Source: Cryptosporangium sp044454545
GTDB taxonomy: Bacteria; Actinomycetota; Actinomycetes; Mycobacteriales; Cryptosporangiaceae
NCBI RefSeq assembly: GCF_044454545.1
Contig: NZ_JBITDV010000014.1
Location: forward strand, 124,001-188,000
DNA: 64,000 nucleotides
Reading direction: 5' to 3'
Position numbers and translations under genes: made by a program
Shown: one piece after another, positions 16,100 to 24,329 of the stretch
Layout: the number at the start of each line of letters is the position of its first letter
Numbering within the stretch: position 1 is the stretch's first letter
Notes under the pieces: model-generated
Database searches by the model: none
The model's input: the letters and a program-made list of their open reading frames with translations, nothing else
What the model was told of the DNA's origin: nothing

Positions 16100-16983
16100 G
16101 TGGCGACTGTAGTGAGCACGGCCGGACGTCGTCCGGTGTCCACCACCGAGAGCAGCAGCACCACCGCGCCGGCGGCGGCGCGCACGCCGAGCTGCTCGCC
16201 GAGCAGGGCCACGGCCAGCACGGTCGCGGTCAGCGGCTCCAGCAGCGCGACGACGGTGGCCGTCACCGCGGTGCTGCTCCGCAGCCCGCGGAAGTACAGC
16301 GTGTAGGCGAACGCCGTCGGGACGGTTCCGAGCAGCGCCAGCAACGCCACCGACGTCAGACCCAGGTGGACGCTGAGGTCGGCGCCGTTGCCGGGCGTCA
16401 CGAACAGCACGGTGGCCAGCGCGGCCCCGCCGAGCAGGAAGCCGTAGCCGGTGGTCGTGGCCTCGTCGAGGCCGTCGACCGGGCGCCGGCCCAGCAGCGT
16501 CAGCACGGCGAACCCGCCCCCGGCGACCAGGCTCAGCGCGATGCCGGCGAGCGTCCCGCCGGTCGGTGCGCCTACCAACAGCGAGAGTCCGCCGATGCCG
16601 AGCAGGACCGGGCGGATCGTGGCGCGGTCCGGCCGCCGGCGGGTGGCGACCACGTCGACGACCAGCACCAGCAGAGGCGCCGACCCGATCGCGATCAGCG
16701 TCGCGACCGTCACCGAACTGACCGCGACCGCGGAGAAGTAGCTGGCCTGGAACAGCGCCGCGAGCACGGCCACCGTCCCGACCCGACGCCAGGCGCGCCG
16801 GCCACGAGGGACCCGGCGCAGCACGGTCAACACGACAACGAGGAGCAGGCCGCCGATCAGCAGACGGTAGGCGGCCACGGCGGGGGCAGAGACGCCACCG
16901 ACGGCGGAGAGGGCCCGGCCGGTGACTCCGCCGGTACCCCAGCAGATCCCGGCGACGACGAGCATGGCAAAAGAACGAGACAA
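16096..16983 (-). CDS. DMT superfamily (EamA) exporter
   Basis: About 295 residues with ten membrane segments in two EamA repeats; typical motifs are ICWGTGGVTGRAL near the start, APLLVLVVD, and VVALLEPLTATVLAVALLGE in the last repeat. Start: a TTG at 16983 has GGAG six bases upstream, whereas the ATG six codons later (16965) has no ribosome site, so TTG is preferred. It exports an unknown metabolite. It lies 72 bases after a 14-codon ORF with hairpins, which may control it. Confidence 0.85.
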   Translation of the reverse strand: MSRSFAMLVVAGICWGTGGVTGRALSAVGGVSAPAVAAYRLLIGGLLLVVVLTVLRRVPRGRRAWRRVGTVAVLAALFQASYFSAVAVSSVTVATLIAIGSAPLLVLVVDVVATRRRPDRATIRPVLLGIGGLSLLVGAPTGGTLAGIALSLVAGGGFAVLTLLGRRPVDGLDEATTTGYGFLLGGAALATVLFVTPGNGADLSVHLGLTSVALLALLGTVPTAFAYTLYFRGLRSSTAVTATVVALLEPLTATVLAVALLGEQLGVRAAAGAVVLLLSVVDTGRRPAVLTTVAT

Positions 16984-17049
16984 CGGAAGCTCCAGCGACG
17001 AGGAAGGAATTCGGTCGCGAAGAGCGGGGCACGGACCGCCAGGGGACGA

Positions 17050-17067
17050 CCCCGCTCAGGAGCGGGG
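17050..17067 (-). promoter_or_regulatory. Attenuator-like hairpin over the leader ORF stop
   Basis: CCCCGCTC pairs with GAGCGGGG across a 2-base gap, and the stop of the 14-codon ORF lies at its tip. The same GGGG can instead pair with the CCCC four bases further downstream in the transcript (GGGG-TCGT-CCCC), giving two exclusive structures. No T run follows. Confidence 0.45.
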
Positions 17068-17100
17068 CGGCGGGGTGACGAGCAGCAGCTTCCGGTGCAT
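17056..17100 (-). CDS. 14-residue leader peptide candidate
   Basis: ATG CAC ... TGA encodes MHRKLLLVTPPPRS. It begins two bases after the WYL gene stop and 117 bases before the DMT exporter start. TAGTCT lies six bases before the ATG, so it could be leaderless. The run PPP, a known slow point for ribosomes, comes just before the stop, which is placed inside a hairpin. I infer translation-dependent control of the exporter; no family match is known to me. Confidence 0.4.
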   Translation of the reverse strand: MHRKLLLVTPPPRS

Positions 17101-17102
17101 GG

Positions 17103-18068
17103 CTACAGACTAATCGCCCGGGCCATCCGGGCCTGCAGGAACCGGAAGTGCTCCACCAGCTCCACCGGCTCGTGCACGGTGAACTCGAACCCGATCAGCG
17201 TGACGTGCATGGCCAGCCCGTCCAGCGAGTTCGAACCGGCCCGGAGCGTGCACGAGTGCTCGTCGATCGCCTCGACCAGCCCGGAGTCGGCCGCGACCTT
17301 CGCCGCGACCTGGTTCGCCGGGGCGTGCATCGTGAACCGCCCCTGGTAGCGGTAGCGAGCGACCCCCACGTCCCAGGACGCGAACGCGCCCGGATCGAGC
17401 GGTGGCGGCGTGCGCGGGGTGAACTTCGGCCCGGGCGGCGTCCAGGGGCGTAGCCGGTCGACGCGGAACGTTCGCCAGTCGTCGCGGTCGACGTCGAAGG
17501 CGACCAGGTACCAGCGGCGTCCCGCGTGCACGAGCCGGTGCGGCTCGACCAGGCGAATCGACTCGACCCCCTCGTGGTTGCGGTAGTCGATGCGCAGCCG
17601 CTGCGAGTCCCGGCAGGCACCGGCCAGCGTCGTCAGGAGCTCGGCGTCGACGACCGCGCCGGGCCGGTTCTCGGCGATCGTCGCCGCGCCCAGGGCCGAG
17701 ACACGGTGCCGCAGCCGCGGCGGGAGGATCTGTTCGAGCTTCACCAGCGCACGGGCCGACGTCTCCTCGATGCCGCTCACCGTGCCGTTCGCCGCCGTGC
17801 GCAGGCCCACCGCGACCGCGACCGCCTCCTCGTCGTCGAGTAGCAGCGGGGGCATGTGAGCCCCGGCGCCGAGCCGGTAGCCGCCCAGGTTGCCGATCGT
17901 CGCGTGCACGGGATAGCCCAGCTCACGCAGCCGGTCGACGTCCCGGCGGACCGTCCGCACCGTGACCTCGAGCCGCTCGGCGAGTTGCGGGCCACTCCAC
18001 TCGTGGCGCTGCTGCAGCAACGAGAGCAGTCGGAGCAGGCGCGCGGACGTTTCCAGCATGCCGCTCAT
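17103..18068 (-). CDS. WYL-domain transcriptional regulator (YafY type)
   Basis: 321 residues (or 318 if the ATG at 18059 is used). An HTH_11 domain at about 8-60 (LAERLEVTVRTVRRDVDRLRELGYPVHATIGNLGGYRL) is followed by the WYL ligand-binding domain at about 140-215 (RRWYLVAFDVDRDDWRTFRVDRL) and a WCX tail. Divergent from the epoxide hydrolase 53 bases away, which it probably controls. Confidence 0.9.
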   Translation of the reverse strand: MSGMLETSARLLRLLSLLQQRHEWSGPQLAERLEVTVRTVRRDVDRLRELGYPVHATIGNLGGYRLGAGAHMPPLLLDDEEAVAVAVGLRTAANGTVSGIEETSARALVKLEQILPPRLRHRVSALGAATIAENRPGAVVDAELLTTLAGACRDSQRLRIDYRNHEGVESIRLVEPHRLVHAGRRWYLVAFDVDRDDWRTFRVDRLRPWTPPGPKFTPRTPPPLDPGAFASWDVGVARYRYQGRFTMHAPANQVAAKVAADSGLVEAIDEHSCTLRAGSNSLDGLAMHVTLIGFEFTVHEPVELVEHFRFLQARMARAISL

Positions 18069-18073
18069 TCTGC

Positions 18074-18087
18074 GTCCTAACGAGGAC
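18074..18087. promoter_or_regulatory. Inverted repeat between WYL regulator and epoxide hydrolase
   Basis: GTCCT-AACG-AGGAC, perfect 5+4+5. Centred in the 53-base divergent gap. Confidence 0.4.
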
Positions 18088-18121
18088 CGAAGCTGACCTC
18101 ATTGGCTGCGAGCGTGGACGC

Positions 18122-19201
18122 ATGGACATCACAGAGTTCCAACTCCGGCTGCCTATCGGTGACCTGCACGAGCGACTGGCGAACACCCGCCTTCCCCACC
18201 AGGTTCCGGGCGTGGGCTGGGAGCGGGGGGTGCCGGTGTCGTGGCTGACCGATCTGATCGCGCAGTGGACGACGTCCTACGACTGGCGTCTCACCGAGGC
18301 CCGCGTCAACCGGTACCCGCAGTTCACCACCGAGATCGACGGTCAGCGGATCCACTTCCTGCACGTGAAGTCGGCGCGCCCGGACGCGACCCCGCTGATC
18401 CTGCTGCACGGCTGGCCCGGCTCGATCCTGGAGTTCCTCGACGTGATCGAGCCGCTCTCGGAGGACTTCTCGCTGGTCATCCCGTCCCACCCGAACTTCG
18501 GCCTGTCCGGCCCGGCGGGCCCGGGCTGGAACTCGTACCGGACCGCGACCGCCTACGCGACGCTGATGGCCGGGCTCGGTTACGAGCGCTACGGCGTGCA
18601 GGGCGGCGACTTCGGTGCGATCGTCGGCCCCGACCTCGGCCGGGTCGACCCCGAGCACGTCATCGGCGTCCACGTGAACGCGGCCTCGTTCGGGTTCATC
18701 CCGCTGGGGGAGCCGTCGGGCGAGTTCACCGACGCCGAGAAGGTCAGGCTCGAGAGCGTGCAGCGCTTCACCACCGACGGCTACGGCTACTTCCAGATCC
18801 AGGCCACCCGTCCGCACACGCTGGGCTTCGGACTGGCCGACTCACCGGCCGGGCAACTCGCCTGGATCGGCGAGAAGTTCCACGACTGGGCGGTCCCGGC
18901 CGGGTCGATCCCGGCGTCGCACGTGCTCGACCACGCCACGCTGTACTGGCTGACGAACACCGGTTCGTCGTCGGCGCAGATGTACTACGAGTCGATGCAT
19001 TCCGGCAACTGGCCGACGAAGTCCGCGGTGCCCACCGGCGTCGCGAACTTCGCCGGGGACCCGGCGATCCGGCGGTACGCCGACGAGCTCAACACGATCG
19101 TGCACTGGTCGGAGTTCGGCCGGGGCGGCCACTTCGCCGCGATCGAGGCCCCGGATCTGCTGGTCGGAGACGTCCGGGCGTTCTTCCGCGCGCTCGACTG
19201 A
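18122..19201 (+). CDS. Epoxide hydrolase (EHN domain, alpha/beta fold)
   Basis: 359 residues. An N-terminal EHN domain (ITEFQLRLPIGDLHERLANTRLP) precedes the alpha/beta hydrolase. HGWPGS (96-101) supplies the oxyanion region, Asp163 in GGDFGA is the nucleophile and His337 in GRGGHFAA the general base. Residues and length match the microsomal-type family. Converts an epoxide to a diol in the cytoplasm; substrate unknown. Confidence 0.9.
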   Translation: MDITEFQLRLPIGDLHERLANTRLPHQVPGVGWERGVPVSWLTDLIAQWTTSYDWRLTEARVNRYPQFTTEIDGQRIHFLHVKSARPDATPLILLHGWPGSILEFLDVIEPLSEDFSLVIPSHPNFGLSGPAGPGWNSYRTATAYATLMAGLGYERYGVQGGDFGAIVGPDLGRVDPEHVIGVHVNAASFGFIPLGEPSGEFTDAEKVRLESVQRFTTDGYGYFQIQATRPHTLGFGLADSPAGQLAWIGEKFHDWAVPAGSIPASHVLDHATLYWLTNTGSSSAQMYYESMHSGNWPTKSAVPTGVANFAGDPAIRRYADELNTIVHWSEFGRGGHFAAIEAPDLLVGDVRAFFRALD

Positions 19202-19226
19202 ACCAGCCGGCCCGCGGCCGAGCCGG

Positions 19227-20363
19227 TTACGCACCGACCCCGGCCCTGACCCCGCCGGATGACGTCGGCCGGCTGGCCACCCAGGCCGACACCGACGGCA
19301 TGGCCAGCACCAGCACGGCGGCGACGTGCAGCAGCGCCGCGGCGATGACCAGGAAGAGCGCGGCCATCGCCGCGGCCTCGGCGGTGCCGCTGCCGTCGGG
19401 CGTGAGGTCACGCGAGGCGTCCGACCAGGACCGGGCGACGAAGAACGCACCGAGGACGAGGGCGAACAGCGAGCCCGTCCCGACGACGAACGTCCCGGTG
19501 CGCACCCACCAGAGCCGGGTGAACCTCGTGATCAGCGCGCCCGCCACCAGCGCCACCTCGGCCACCAGCGCCGTCGCGACGAACAGCATGCCCGCGATGA
19601 AGTACCCCGGGGTGCTGTCGTCGTACGTACGCCACTCCGGCGTCTCGTAGTTCTTGCTCGCCACGACCAGCAACACGAACGTGGCACCCAGCAGCAGGAC
19701 GCCGAGCGCGCCCATGGCCGCCTGGACGACCAGCGTCATCCGGCCCCGGCCCTCCCGTCCCGGCCGGCGGTGTTCGGCGAGGTAGCGGCGCGAGCCCGGC
19801 ACGATCCAGGCCACCATCGCGACGCCGAGCCCGATCGTGCACGCCGCCGCCCCGACGAGCCCGACGACGCCCAGGAACTTGACCGACGTCGGGAATTCGT
19901 CCTGCCCGAGCGCGATCGAGTTCCCGATCGCACCGACTGCCGTCGCGAGCAGTGAGAGCGGTCCGAACACCCACAGCACCGCCCGCCCGCCGGAGTACCC
20001 GGACGCGCCGATCATCGATCCCCACGGCGCCGCGGTCGTGAACAGCAAGAGGAACAGAGACGTCAGCGTCATCGCGACGTAGGTGCTGGTGCCGTAGTCG
20101 TACCGGTCGTTGGTGGCGTCGCTGATCACCCAGGTGACGAACGCTCCGCCGTTGAGCAGGGCGCCGATCACCGCGATCAGCCCGGCGACCCGTGCGGTCT
20201 TCACCGACCGGGGACGCGTGCCGCTCGGCTGCGGTACGGCCCCCGCGGCCGCACCGGAGCCGACCGGACCGGGTGCGACCGGAGCGGGCTCGAAACTCGG
20301 CTGCTGCGTCGACGCGTACGGAAGCAGCCCTGGAGGGTAGTGGGGCGGTGGAGGTAACGACAT
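19227..20363 (-). CDS. Eight-helix membrane protein with Pro-rich N-terminus, unknown
   Basis: 378 residues. The first 50 are Pro/Ala-rich and cytoplasmic; from VAGLIAVIGALLNGGAFVTW about eight hydrophobic segments follow, with a hydrophilic stretch YETPEWRTYDDSTPGY near residue 245. No motif recognised. It starts nine bases after the AsnC regulator's stop and is probably in the same transcript. Confidence 0.7.
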   Translation of the reverse strand: MSLPPPPHYPPGLLPYASTQQPSFEPAPVAPGPVGSGAAAGAVPQPSGTRPRSVKTARVAGLIAVIGALLNGGAFVTWVISDATNDRYDYGTSTYVAMTLTSLFLLLFTTAAPWGSMIGASGYSGGRAVLWVFGPLSLLATAVGAIGNSIALGQDEFPTSVKFLGVVGLVGAAACTIGLGVAMVAWIVPGSRRYLAEHRRPGREGRGRMTLVVQAAMGALGVLLLGATFVLLVVASKNYETPEWRTYDDSTPGYFIAGMLFVATALVAEVALVAGALITRFTRLWWVRTGTFVVGTGSLFALVLGAFFVARSWSDASRDLTPDGSGTAEAAAMAALFLVIAAALLHVAAVLVLAMPSVSAWVASRPTSSGGVRAGVGA

Positions 20364-20372
20364 GCCCTCGTC

Positions 20373-20834
20373 CTACCGCACCGAGCCCACCGCGCGGTCG
20401 AGAAGGGGCCGGACCCGGTAGTCCACGAGGTTGCGCATCACCAGCGCGGTCTCGGTCCGCTCCACCCCGGAGGTCGCCAGGATCTGCCCGGCGATCCGGT
20501 ACAGGTCGTCGGCGTCCCGGGCCGCGACCCGGATGAACAGGTCCTCGGCGCCGCTGATCCCGAGCACCTCCAAGACCTCGGGAATCGCCGCCAGCGCGGT
20601 AGCCACCTCGTCCAGGCGCTGCTGCGTCACGGTCGCGGTGAGCTGCGCGGCCAGGGGGTAGCCGAGCGCGGCCGGGTCGATCCGCCGCTCGAACCCGGCC
20701 AGCCTGGCGTCGAGCCGGGCCAGCCGGGACTGCACGGTGTTGCGGGAGAGCCCGAGCCGATCGGCCAGTGCGAGCATCGTCGCCCGCGGGTCGTCGGACA
20801 GCGCGCTCAGCAGGCGGGCGTCGGTGGCGTCCAT
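20373..20834 (-). CDS. Lrp/AsnC family regulator
   Basis: 153 residues. HTH at about 3-50 (ARLLSALSDDPRATMLALADRLGLSRNTVQSRL), then the RAM/AsnC ligand domain (VLEVLGISGAEDLFIRVAA). Divergent from the AceE-like gene with a Lrp-like palindrome between, so the E1 enzyme is the likely target. Confidence 0.88.
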   Translation of the reverse strand: MDATDARLLSALSDDPRATMLALADRLGLSRNTVQSRLARLDARLAGFERRIDPAALGYPLAAQLTATVTQQRLDEVATALAAIPEVLEVLGISGAEDLFIRVAARDADDLYRIAGQILATSGVERTETALVMRNLVDYRVRPLLDRAVGSVR

Positions 20835-20882
20835 CCGGTCCTCGCAATCTGCTCACTCCGGCGCCGGGGCGGCTGCCGCTGC

Positions 20883-20899
20883 TTGAGCATAATGATCAA
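20883..20899. promoter_or_regulatory. Lrp-like operator
   Basis: TTGAGCAT-A-ATGATCAA: 7 of 8 positions are symmetric. It is the only AT-rich patch in the gap between AsnC and the E1 gene. Confidence 0.5.
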
Positions 20900-20933
20900 C
20901 CGGAACCGTCGATCTTGTGCAGTGTGCGGCTGG

Positions 20934-20949
20934 TACCCCCTACTGGGTA
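20934..20949. promoter_or_regulatory. Short inverted repeat at the E1 start
   Basis: TACCC and GGGTA flank CCTACT, directly before the ATG at 20951. Could be a second operator half or hide the start; weak evidence. Confidence 0.3.
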
Positions 20950-20950
20950 G

Positions 20951-23239
20951 ATGTCTGACAAGGTGTTGCGCTCGATCGAGCAGCGCGTGCTCTGGCTCTC
21001 GACCGCGATCGTCGACTGGGCCAACCGCGAGCGCCCGAACCCGTCCGGCCTCAAGGTGGGCGGTCACCAGGCGTCCAGCGCGTCGATGGTCTCGATCATG
21101 ACCGCGCTGTGGTTCGACCGTCTTCGGGCCGGAGACCGGGTCTCGGTCAAGCCGCACGCGTCCCCGGTGCTGCACGCGATCAACTACCTGCTCGGCCGGC
21201 TCGACGAGTCGTACCTGACCTCGCTGCGGGAGTTCGGCGGCCTGCAGTCCTACCCGAGCCGTTCCAAGGACCCCGATCCGGTCGACTACTCGACCGGATC
21301 GGTCGGCATCGGCGCCACCGCCCCGATCTGGGGCGCGCTGGCCCGCCGCTATCTCGACGGGCGCGCGGACACCGATCTCGGACCCACCGGGCGGCAGTAC
21401 TCGCTGGTCGGCGACGCGGAGCTCGACGAAGGCGCGATCTGGGAGGCGATCGGAGACCCGATGGTCGCCGAATTCGGTGAGCTGGTCTGGATCGTCGACC
21501 TCAACCGGCAGTCGCTCGACCGGGTCGTCCCGATCGTCGGTGCCGACCGGCTGCAGCGCATGTTCGCCGCGGCCGGCTGGCAGGTGCTCACGGTCAAGTA
21601 CGGCGCACTGCTCGAAGACCTGTTCACCCGCCCCGGTGGCGACGCGCTGCGCACCCGCATCGACGGGATGCCCAATCCGGAGTACCAGCGGCTGCTCCGG
21701 TGCTCGGCCGACGAACTGCGGAAACGCCTGCCCGGCGAGGACGCCGAACTCGGCGGACTGCTCGACGCGCTGGACGACGAGACCGTGCTCCGGGCGATCC
21801 GCAACCTCGGCGGCCACGACCACCGCGCGCTGGCCGACGCGTTCGACGCGATCGACGACACCCGCCCGACCGTGCTGTTCGCGTACACGATCAAGGGCTA
21901 CGGGCTGGCCACCGAGGGCCATCCCCAGAACCACTCGGCGTTGCTGACACCCGAACAATTCGCTGCTCTCGGCGTCCAGACCGGTATCGAAGAGGGGAAG
22001 CCCTGGTCGAGGTTCGGGAACGGCACGGCCGAGGCGGCGCTCTGCGCCGAGGTCGCGGAGCGACTGCGGAGGGCCCCACTGACCGCGGCTGACCCGCCGC
22101 CGATCCCGGCCGACCTGGGGCGGACGCCGGTCGGCGTGCGCACGACGCAGGCCGCGCTGGGGCGGACGCTCCTGGACGTGAACCGGGCGGCGCCGGACGT
22201 GGGGTCGCGGATCGTGACCGTGAGCCCGGACGTCAGCTCCAGCACGAACCTCGGCGGCTGGGTGAACAAGGTGGGCGTCTGGTCGCACGCCGAGCGCAGC
22301 GACTGGTTCGCCGACGACGCCGAGACGATCCTGCACTGGCGGGAGCGGCCCAGCGGACGGCACATCGAGCTCGGGATCGCGGAGACGAACCTGGTCGGAG
22401 CACTCGGCGAGTTGGGCGCGACCTGGAGCCGGTGGGGTCAGCCGCTGATCCCGATCGGGGTGATGTACGACCCGTTCGTCGAGCGGGCGCTCGAACCCTG
22501 GTCGTTCGGCATCTACGCGGGCGGGCAGTCGATCCTGGTCGGAACGCCGTCCGGGGTGACGCTGGCGCCCGAGGGCGGGGCGCACCAGTCGATCACCACG
22601 CCGTCGATCGGCCTCGAGCAGCCCGGGTGCGTCAGCTACGAGCCCGCGTTCGCGATCGACGCCGAGTGGACGCTGCTCGCCTCGATGGCGCGGCTGGGGC
22701 GACCGGACGGGACCTCGGCGTACCTGCGGTTGTCCACCCGGCCGGTGGACCAGGCTCTGGCCGCGGTGCCCGACGACCCGGCGGCCAGGGAGCGGCGGCG
22801 GCGGAACGTGGTGGCGGGCGCATACCTGCTGCGCCGGGCCGCCTCGGGCCCCGTCGTGACGCTGTGCGGGATGGGGGCGATCCTGCCGGAGGTCCTGGCG
22901 GCGGCAGACCGGCTCGACGCCCTCGGCTTCGGGGCCGACGTGGTGTGCGTGACCAGCCCGGACCTGCTGTTCCGGGCGGTGCAGGCCCGGCGCGGACGCA
23001 GCGGAGCGCCGTCCTGGATCCTGGACGCCGCGTTCGGTGCCGACCGGGCCGCGCCGATGGTCACGGTGCTGGACGGGCATCCGCACACGCTGGCGTTCCT
23101 GTCCGGCGTCAACCGGGTGCCGGCGGCGCACCTGGGCGTGACCGGGTTCGGGCAGTCCGGCGATCTGGAGAGCGTGTACCGGTACCACGGGCTCGACGTC
23201 GACTCGATCGTCGCGGCGGCGCTGGATCTGGTGGACTGA
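20951..23239 (+). CDS. AceE-like ThDP-dependent E1 (pyruvate dehydrogenase E1-type/transketolase fold)
   Basis: 762 residues, shorter than true AceE (about 900). The thiamine-diphosphate site is GDAELDEG (154-161) with Asn185 in VDLNRQSLD; GGHQASSASM and HPQNHSALL are further AceE-like sites. The second half carries the pyrimidine-binding domain (GIAETNLVGALGELG) and a transketolase-like C-terminus. A free-standing E1 of this type, next to its own AsnC regulator and without E2/E3 genes, may decarboxylate a 2-oxo acid other than pyruvate. No clear ribosome site before the ATG. Confidence 0.8.
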   Translation: MSDKVLRSIEQRVLWLSTAIVDWANRERPNPSGLKVGGHQASSASMVSIMTALWFDRLRAGDRVSVKPHASPVLHAINYLLGRLDESYLTSLREFGGLQSYPSRSKDPDPVDYSTGSVGIGATAPIWGALARRYLDGRADTDLGPTGRQYSLVGDAELDEGAIWEAIGDPMVAEFGELVWIVDLNRQSLDRVVPIVGADRLQRMFAAAGWQVLTVKYGALLEDLFTRPGGDALRTRIDGMPNPEYQRLLRCSADELRKRLPGEDAELGGLLDALDDETVLRAIRNLGGHDHRALADAFDAIDDTRPTVLFAYTIKGYGLATEGHPQNHSALLTPEQFAALGVQTGIEEGKPWSRFGNGTAEAALCAEVAERLRRAPLTAADPPPIPADLGRTPVGVRTTQAALGRTLLDVNRAAPDVGSRIVTVSPDVSSSTNLGGWVNKVGVWSHAERSDWFADDAETILHWRERPSGRHIELGIAETNLVGALGELGATWSRWGQPLIPIGVMYDPFVERALEPWSFGIYAGGQSILVGTPSGVTLAPEGGAHQSITTPSIGLEQPGCVSYEPAFAIDAEWTLLASMARLGRPDGTSAYLRLSTRPVDQALAAVPDDPAARERRRRNVVAGAYLLRRAASGPVVTLCGMGAILPEVLAAADRLDALGFGADVVCVTSPDLLFRAVQARRGRSGAPSWILDAAFGADRAAPMVTVLDGHPHTLAFLSGVNRVPAAHLGVTGFGQSGDLESVYRYHGLDVDSIVAAALDLVD

Positions 23240-23244
23240 CGCAC

Positions 23245-23811
23245 GTGACGTTGACTGCGCAGCGGCTTGTGGCCGCCGGTGCCGACCTGGCCGACGAGGT
23301 CGGCTTCGACCGGGTCACCGTGTCCGGAATCGCCCGGCGGTTCGACGTGCCGGTCGCGAACCTGTATTCGCACGTCAAGAACTCTGCGGACCTGAAGACC
23401 CGGATCACGCTGCTCGCGCTGGAGGAGCTCGCCGACCGGCTCGAGGTGGCCCTGGCCGGGCGGGCGGGCCGGGACGCGCTGGCCGCGGTCGGGGACGGGT
23501 ACCGCCGGTACGCGCGCGAGCACCCGGGCCGGTGGACCGCGGCGCAGCGGAACCTCGACCCGGCGACGGCCGCCGCGAGCGCGGGCGGCAGGCATTCGCG
23601 GATGACGCGGGCGATCCTGCGCGGCTACGACTTGGCCGAGCCCGAGCAGACGCACGCGGTGCGCCTCCTGGGCAGCGTTTTCAACGGGTACGTGAGCCTG
23701 GAGGCGGCCGGGTCGTTTTCGCACAGCTCGCCCGGCGCCGACGAGTCGTGGTCCTGGACGCTGGACGCGCTCGACGCGCTGCTCCGCTCGGGTACACCTC
23801 AGGGTCGATAG
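23245..23811 (+). CDS. TetR family regulator
   Basis: 188 residues from the GTG five bases after the E1 stop, so co-transcribed. HTH at about 21-45 (VTVSGIARRFDVPVANLYSHVKN); C-terminal domain of the WHG/TetR_C_33 kind (RYAREHPGRWTAAQR, LLGSVFNGYVSLEAAGSF). Confidence 0.82.
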   Translation: MTLTAQRLVAAGADLADEVGFDRVTVSGIARRFDVPVANLYSHVKNSADLKTRITLLALEELADRLEVALAGRAGRDALAAVGDGYRRYAREHPGRWTAAQRNLDPATAAASAGGRHSRMTRAILRGYDLAEPEQTHAVRLLGSVFNGYVSLEAAGSFSHSSPGADESWSWTLDALDALLRSGTPQGR

Positions 23812-23816
23812 TTTTA

Positions 23817-23832
23817 TCGAACGTGCGTTCGT
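23817..23832. promoter_or_regulatory. LexA (SOS) box
   Basis: TCGAAC-GTGC-GTTCGT matches the actinobacterial SOS box TCGAAC-N4-GTTCGA at 11 of 12 fixed positions. It overlaps the -10 hexamer of the next gene by one base, an ideal repressor position. Confidence 0.7.
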
Positions 23833-23837
23833 ATGCT
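23832..23837 (+). promoter_or_regulatory. -10 hexamer TATGCT, leaderless spacing
   Basis: TATGCT, seven bases, then ATG at 23845. Overlaps the LexA box. Confidence 0.6.
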
Positions 23838-23844
23838 CGGCGGT

Positions 23845-24090
23845 ATGGCGGTCGTGCGGCACTGGTGGAACCAGAAGTGGGGACGGATGGGGCGCCGGGA
23901 CGTCTACGTCCGCTCGAACGGTTCCCGTTTCGAAGTCGAGGTCGTCCAGGGCGGGGCCGAGGGTAAGCGTTGGGTCGCGCTCTTCGACACCGCCGAAGAC
24001 GCGGTCGGAGAAGCCGAGACCCACCTGCGGGATCCGAACGACGACTGGCGTGACGTCAGCGACGCCCATCGTCCGGTGGCGGGAGGTTAG
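23845..24090 (+). CDS. Small protein under LexA control, unknown
   Basis: 81 residues: MAVVRHWWNQKWGRMGRRD, then a strand-rich part (VYVRSNGSRFEVEVVQ, RWVALFDTAEDAVGEAETHL) and an acidic end. No membrane segment, no Cys. I start at 23845 rather than the ATG four codons earlier because that earlier ATG is part of the -10 hexamer. A LexA box over the promoter indicates induction by DNA damage. Function unknown. Confidence 0.75.
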   Translation: MAVVRHWWNQKWGRMGRRDVYVRSNGSRFEVEVVQGGAEGKRWVALFDTAEDAVGEAETHLRDPNDDWRDVSDAHRPVAGG

Positions 24091-24329
24091 ACCCTGACAC
24101 TTGGGCGTTTCGTCGGACTCCTGGTAGCGCCCAGGAGTCGGGGGCGGGCGCGCCGTCGACGACGGGGTCGGGTTCGGGGGCGCAGAACTCGGGGGCGCCG
24201 GGACCGGGGCAGAGTGCGGGGGCGCCGCAGGGGCCTGGTGATCCGGTCTGGACGACTACGGGTCAGCCCGGGCCGGCCACGGTCCCGGGTACGACGAGCG
24301 ACCCGATCTGGGGGTTCACCGGTGCCTGA
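24054..24329 (+). pseudogene. Start-less Gly/Ser/Pro-rich coding fragment
   Basis: This frame is closed upstream by a TGA at 24051 and contains no ATG, GTG or TTG near its beginning, yet from about 24126 it reads as a typical low-complexity secreted tail (GSGSGAQNSGAPGPGQSAG ... TTSDPIWGFTGA) with third-position GC. It ends five bases into the GTG of the following gene. Likely the 3' remnant of a deleted gene that was coupled to the DUF1036-like gene. Confidence 0.5.

Noticed and set aside
16096..16115. TACAGT six bases before the GTG at 16099 as a leaderless promoter
   Set aside because: That GTG overlaps the stop of the exporter gene (GTGA), so translational coupling is the simpler explanation.
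15296..17032. Single 578-codon minus-strand frame
   Set aside because: Only its last 267 codons are a membrane protein; the rest is the exporter gene in another frame.
20807..23188. 793-codon open frame on the minus strand opposite the AceE-like gene
   Set aside because: It is the antisense of a gene with clear ThDP motifs; long antisense frames are expected at this GC content and its sequence has no domain.
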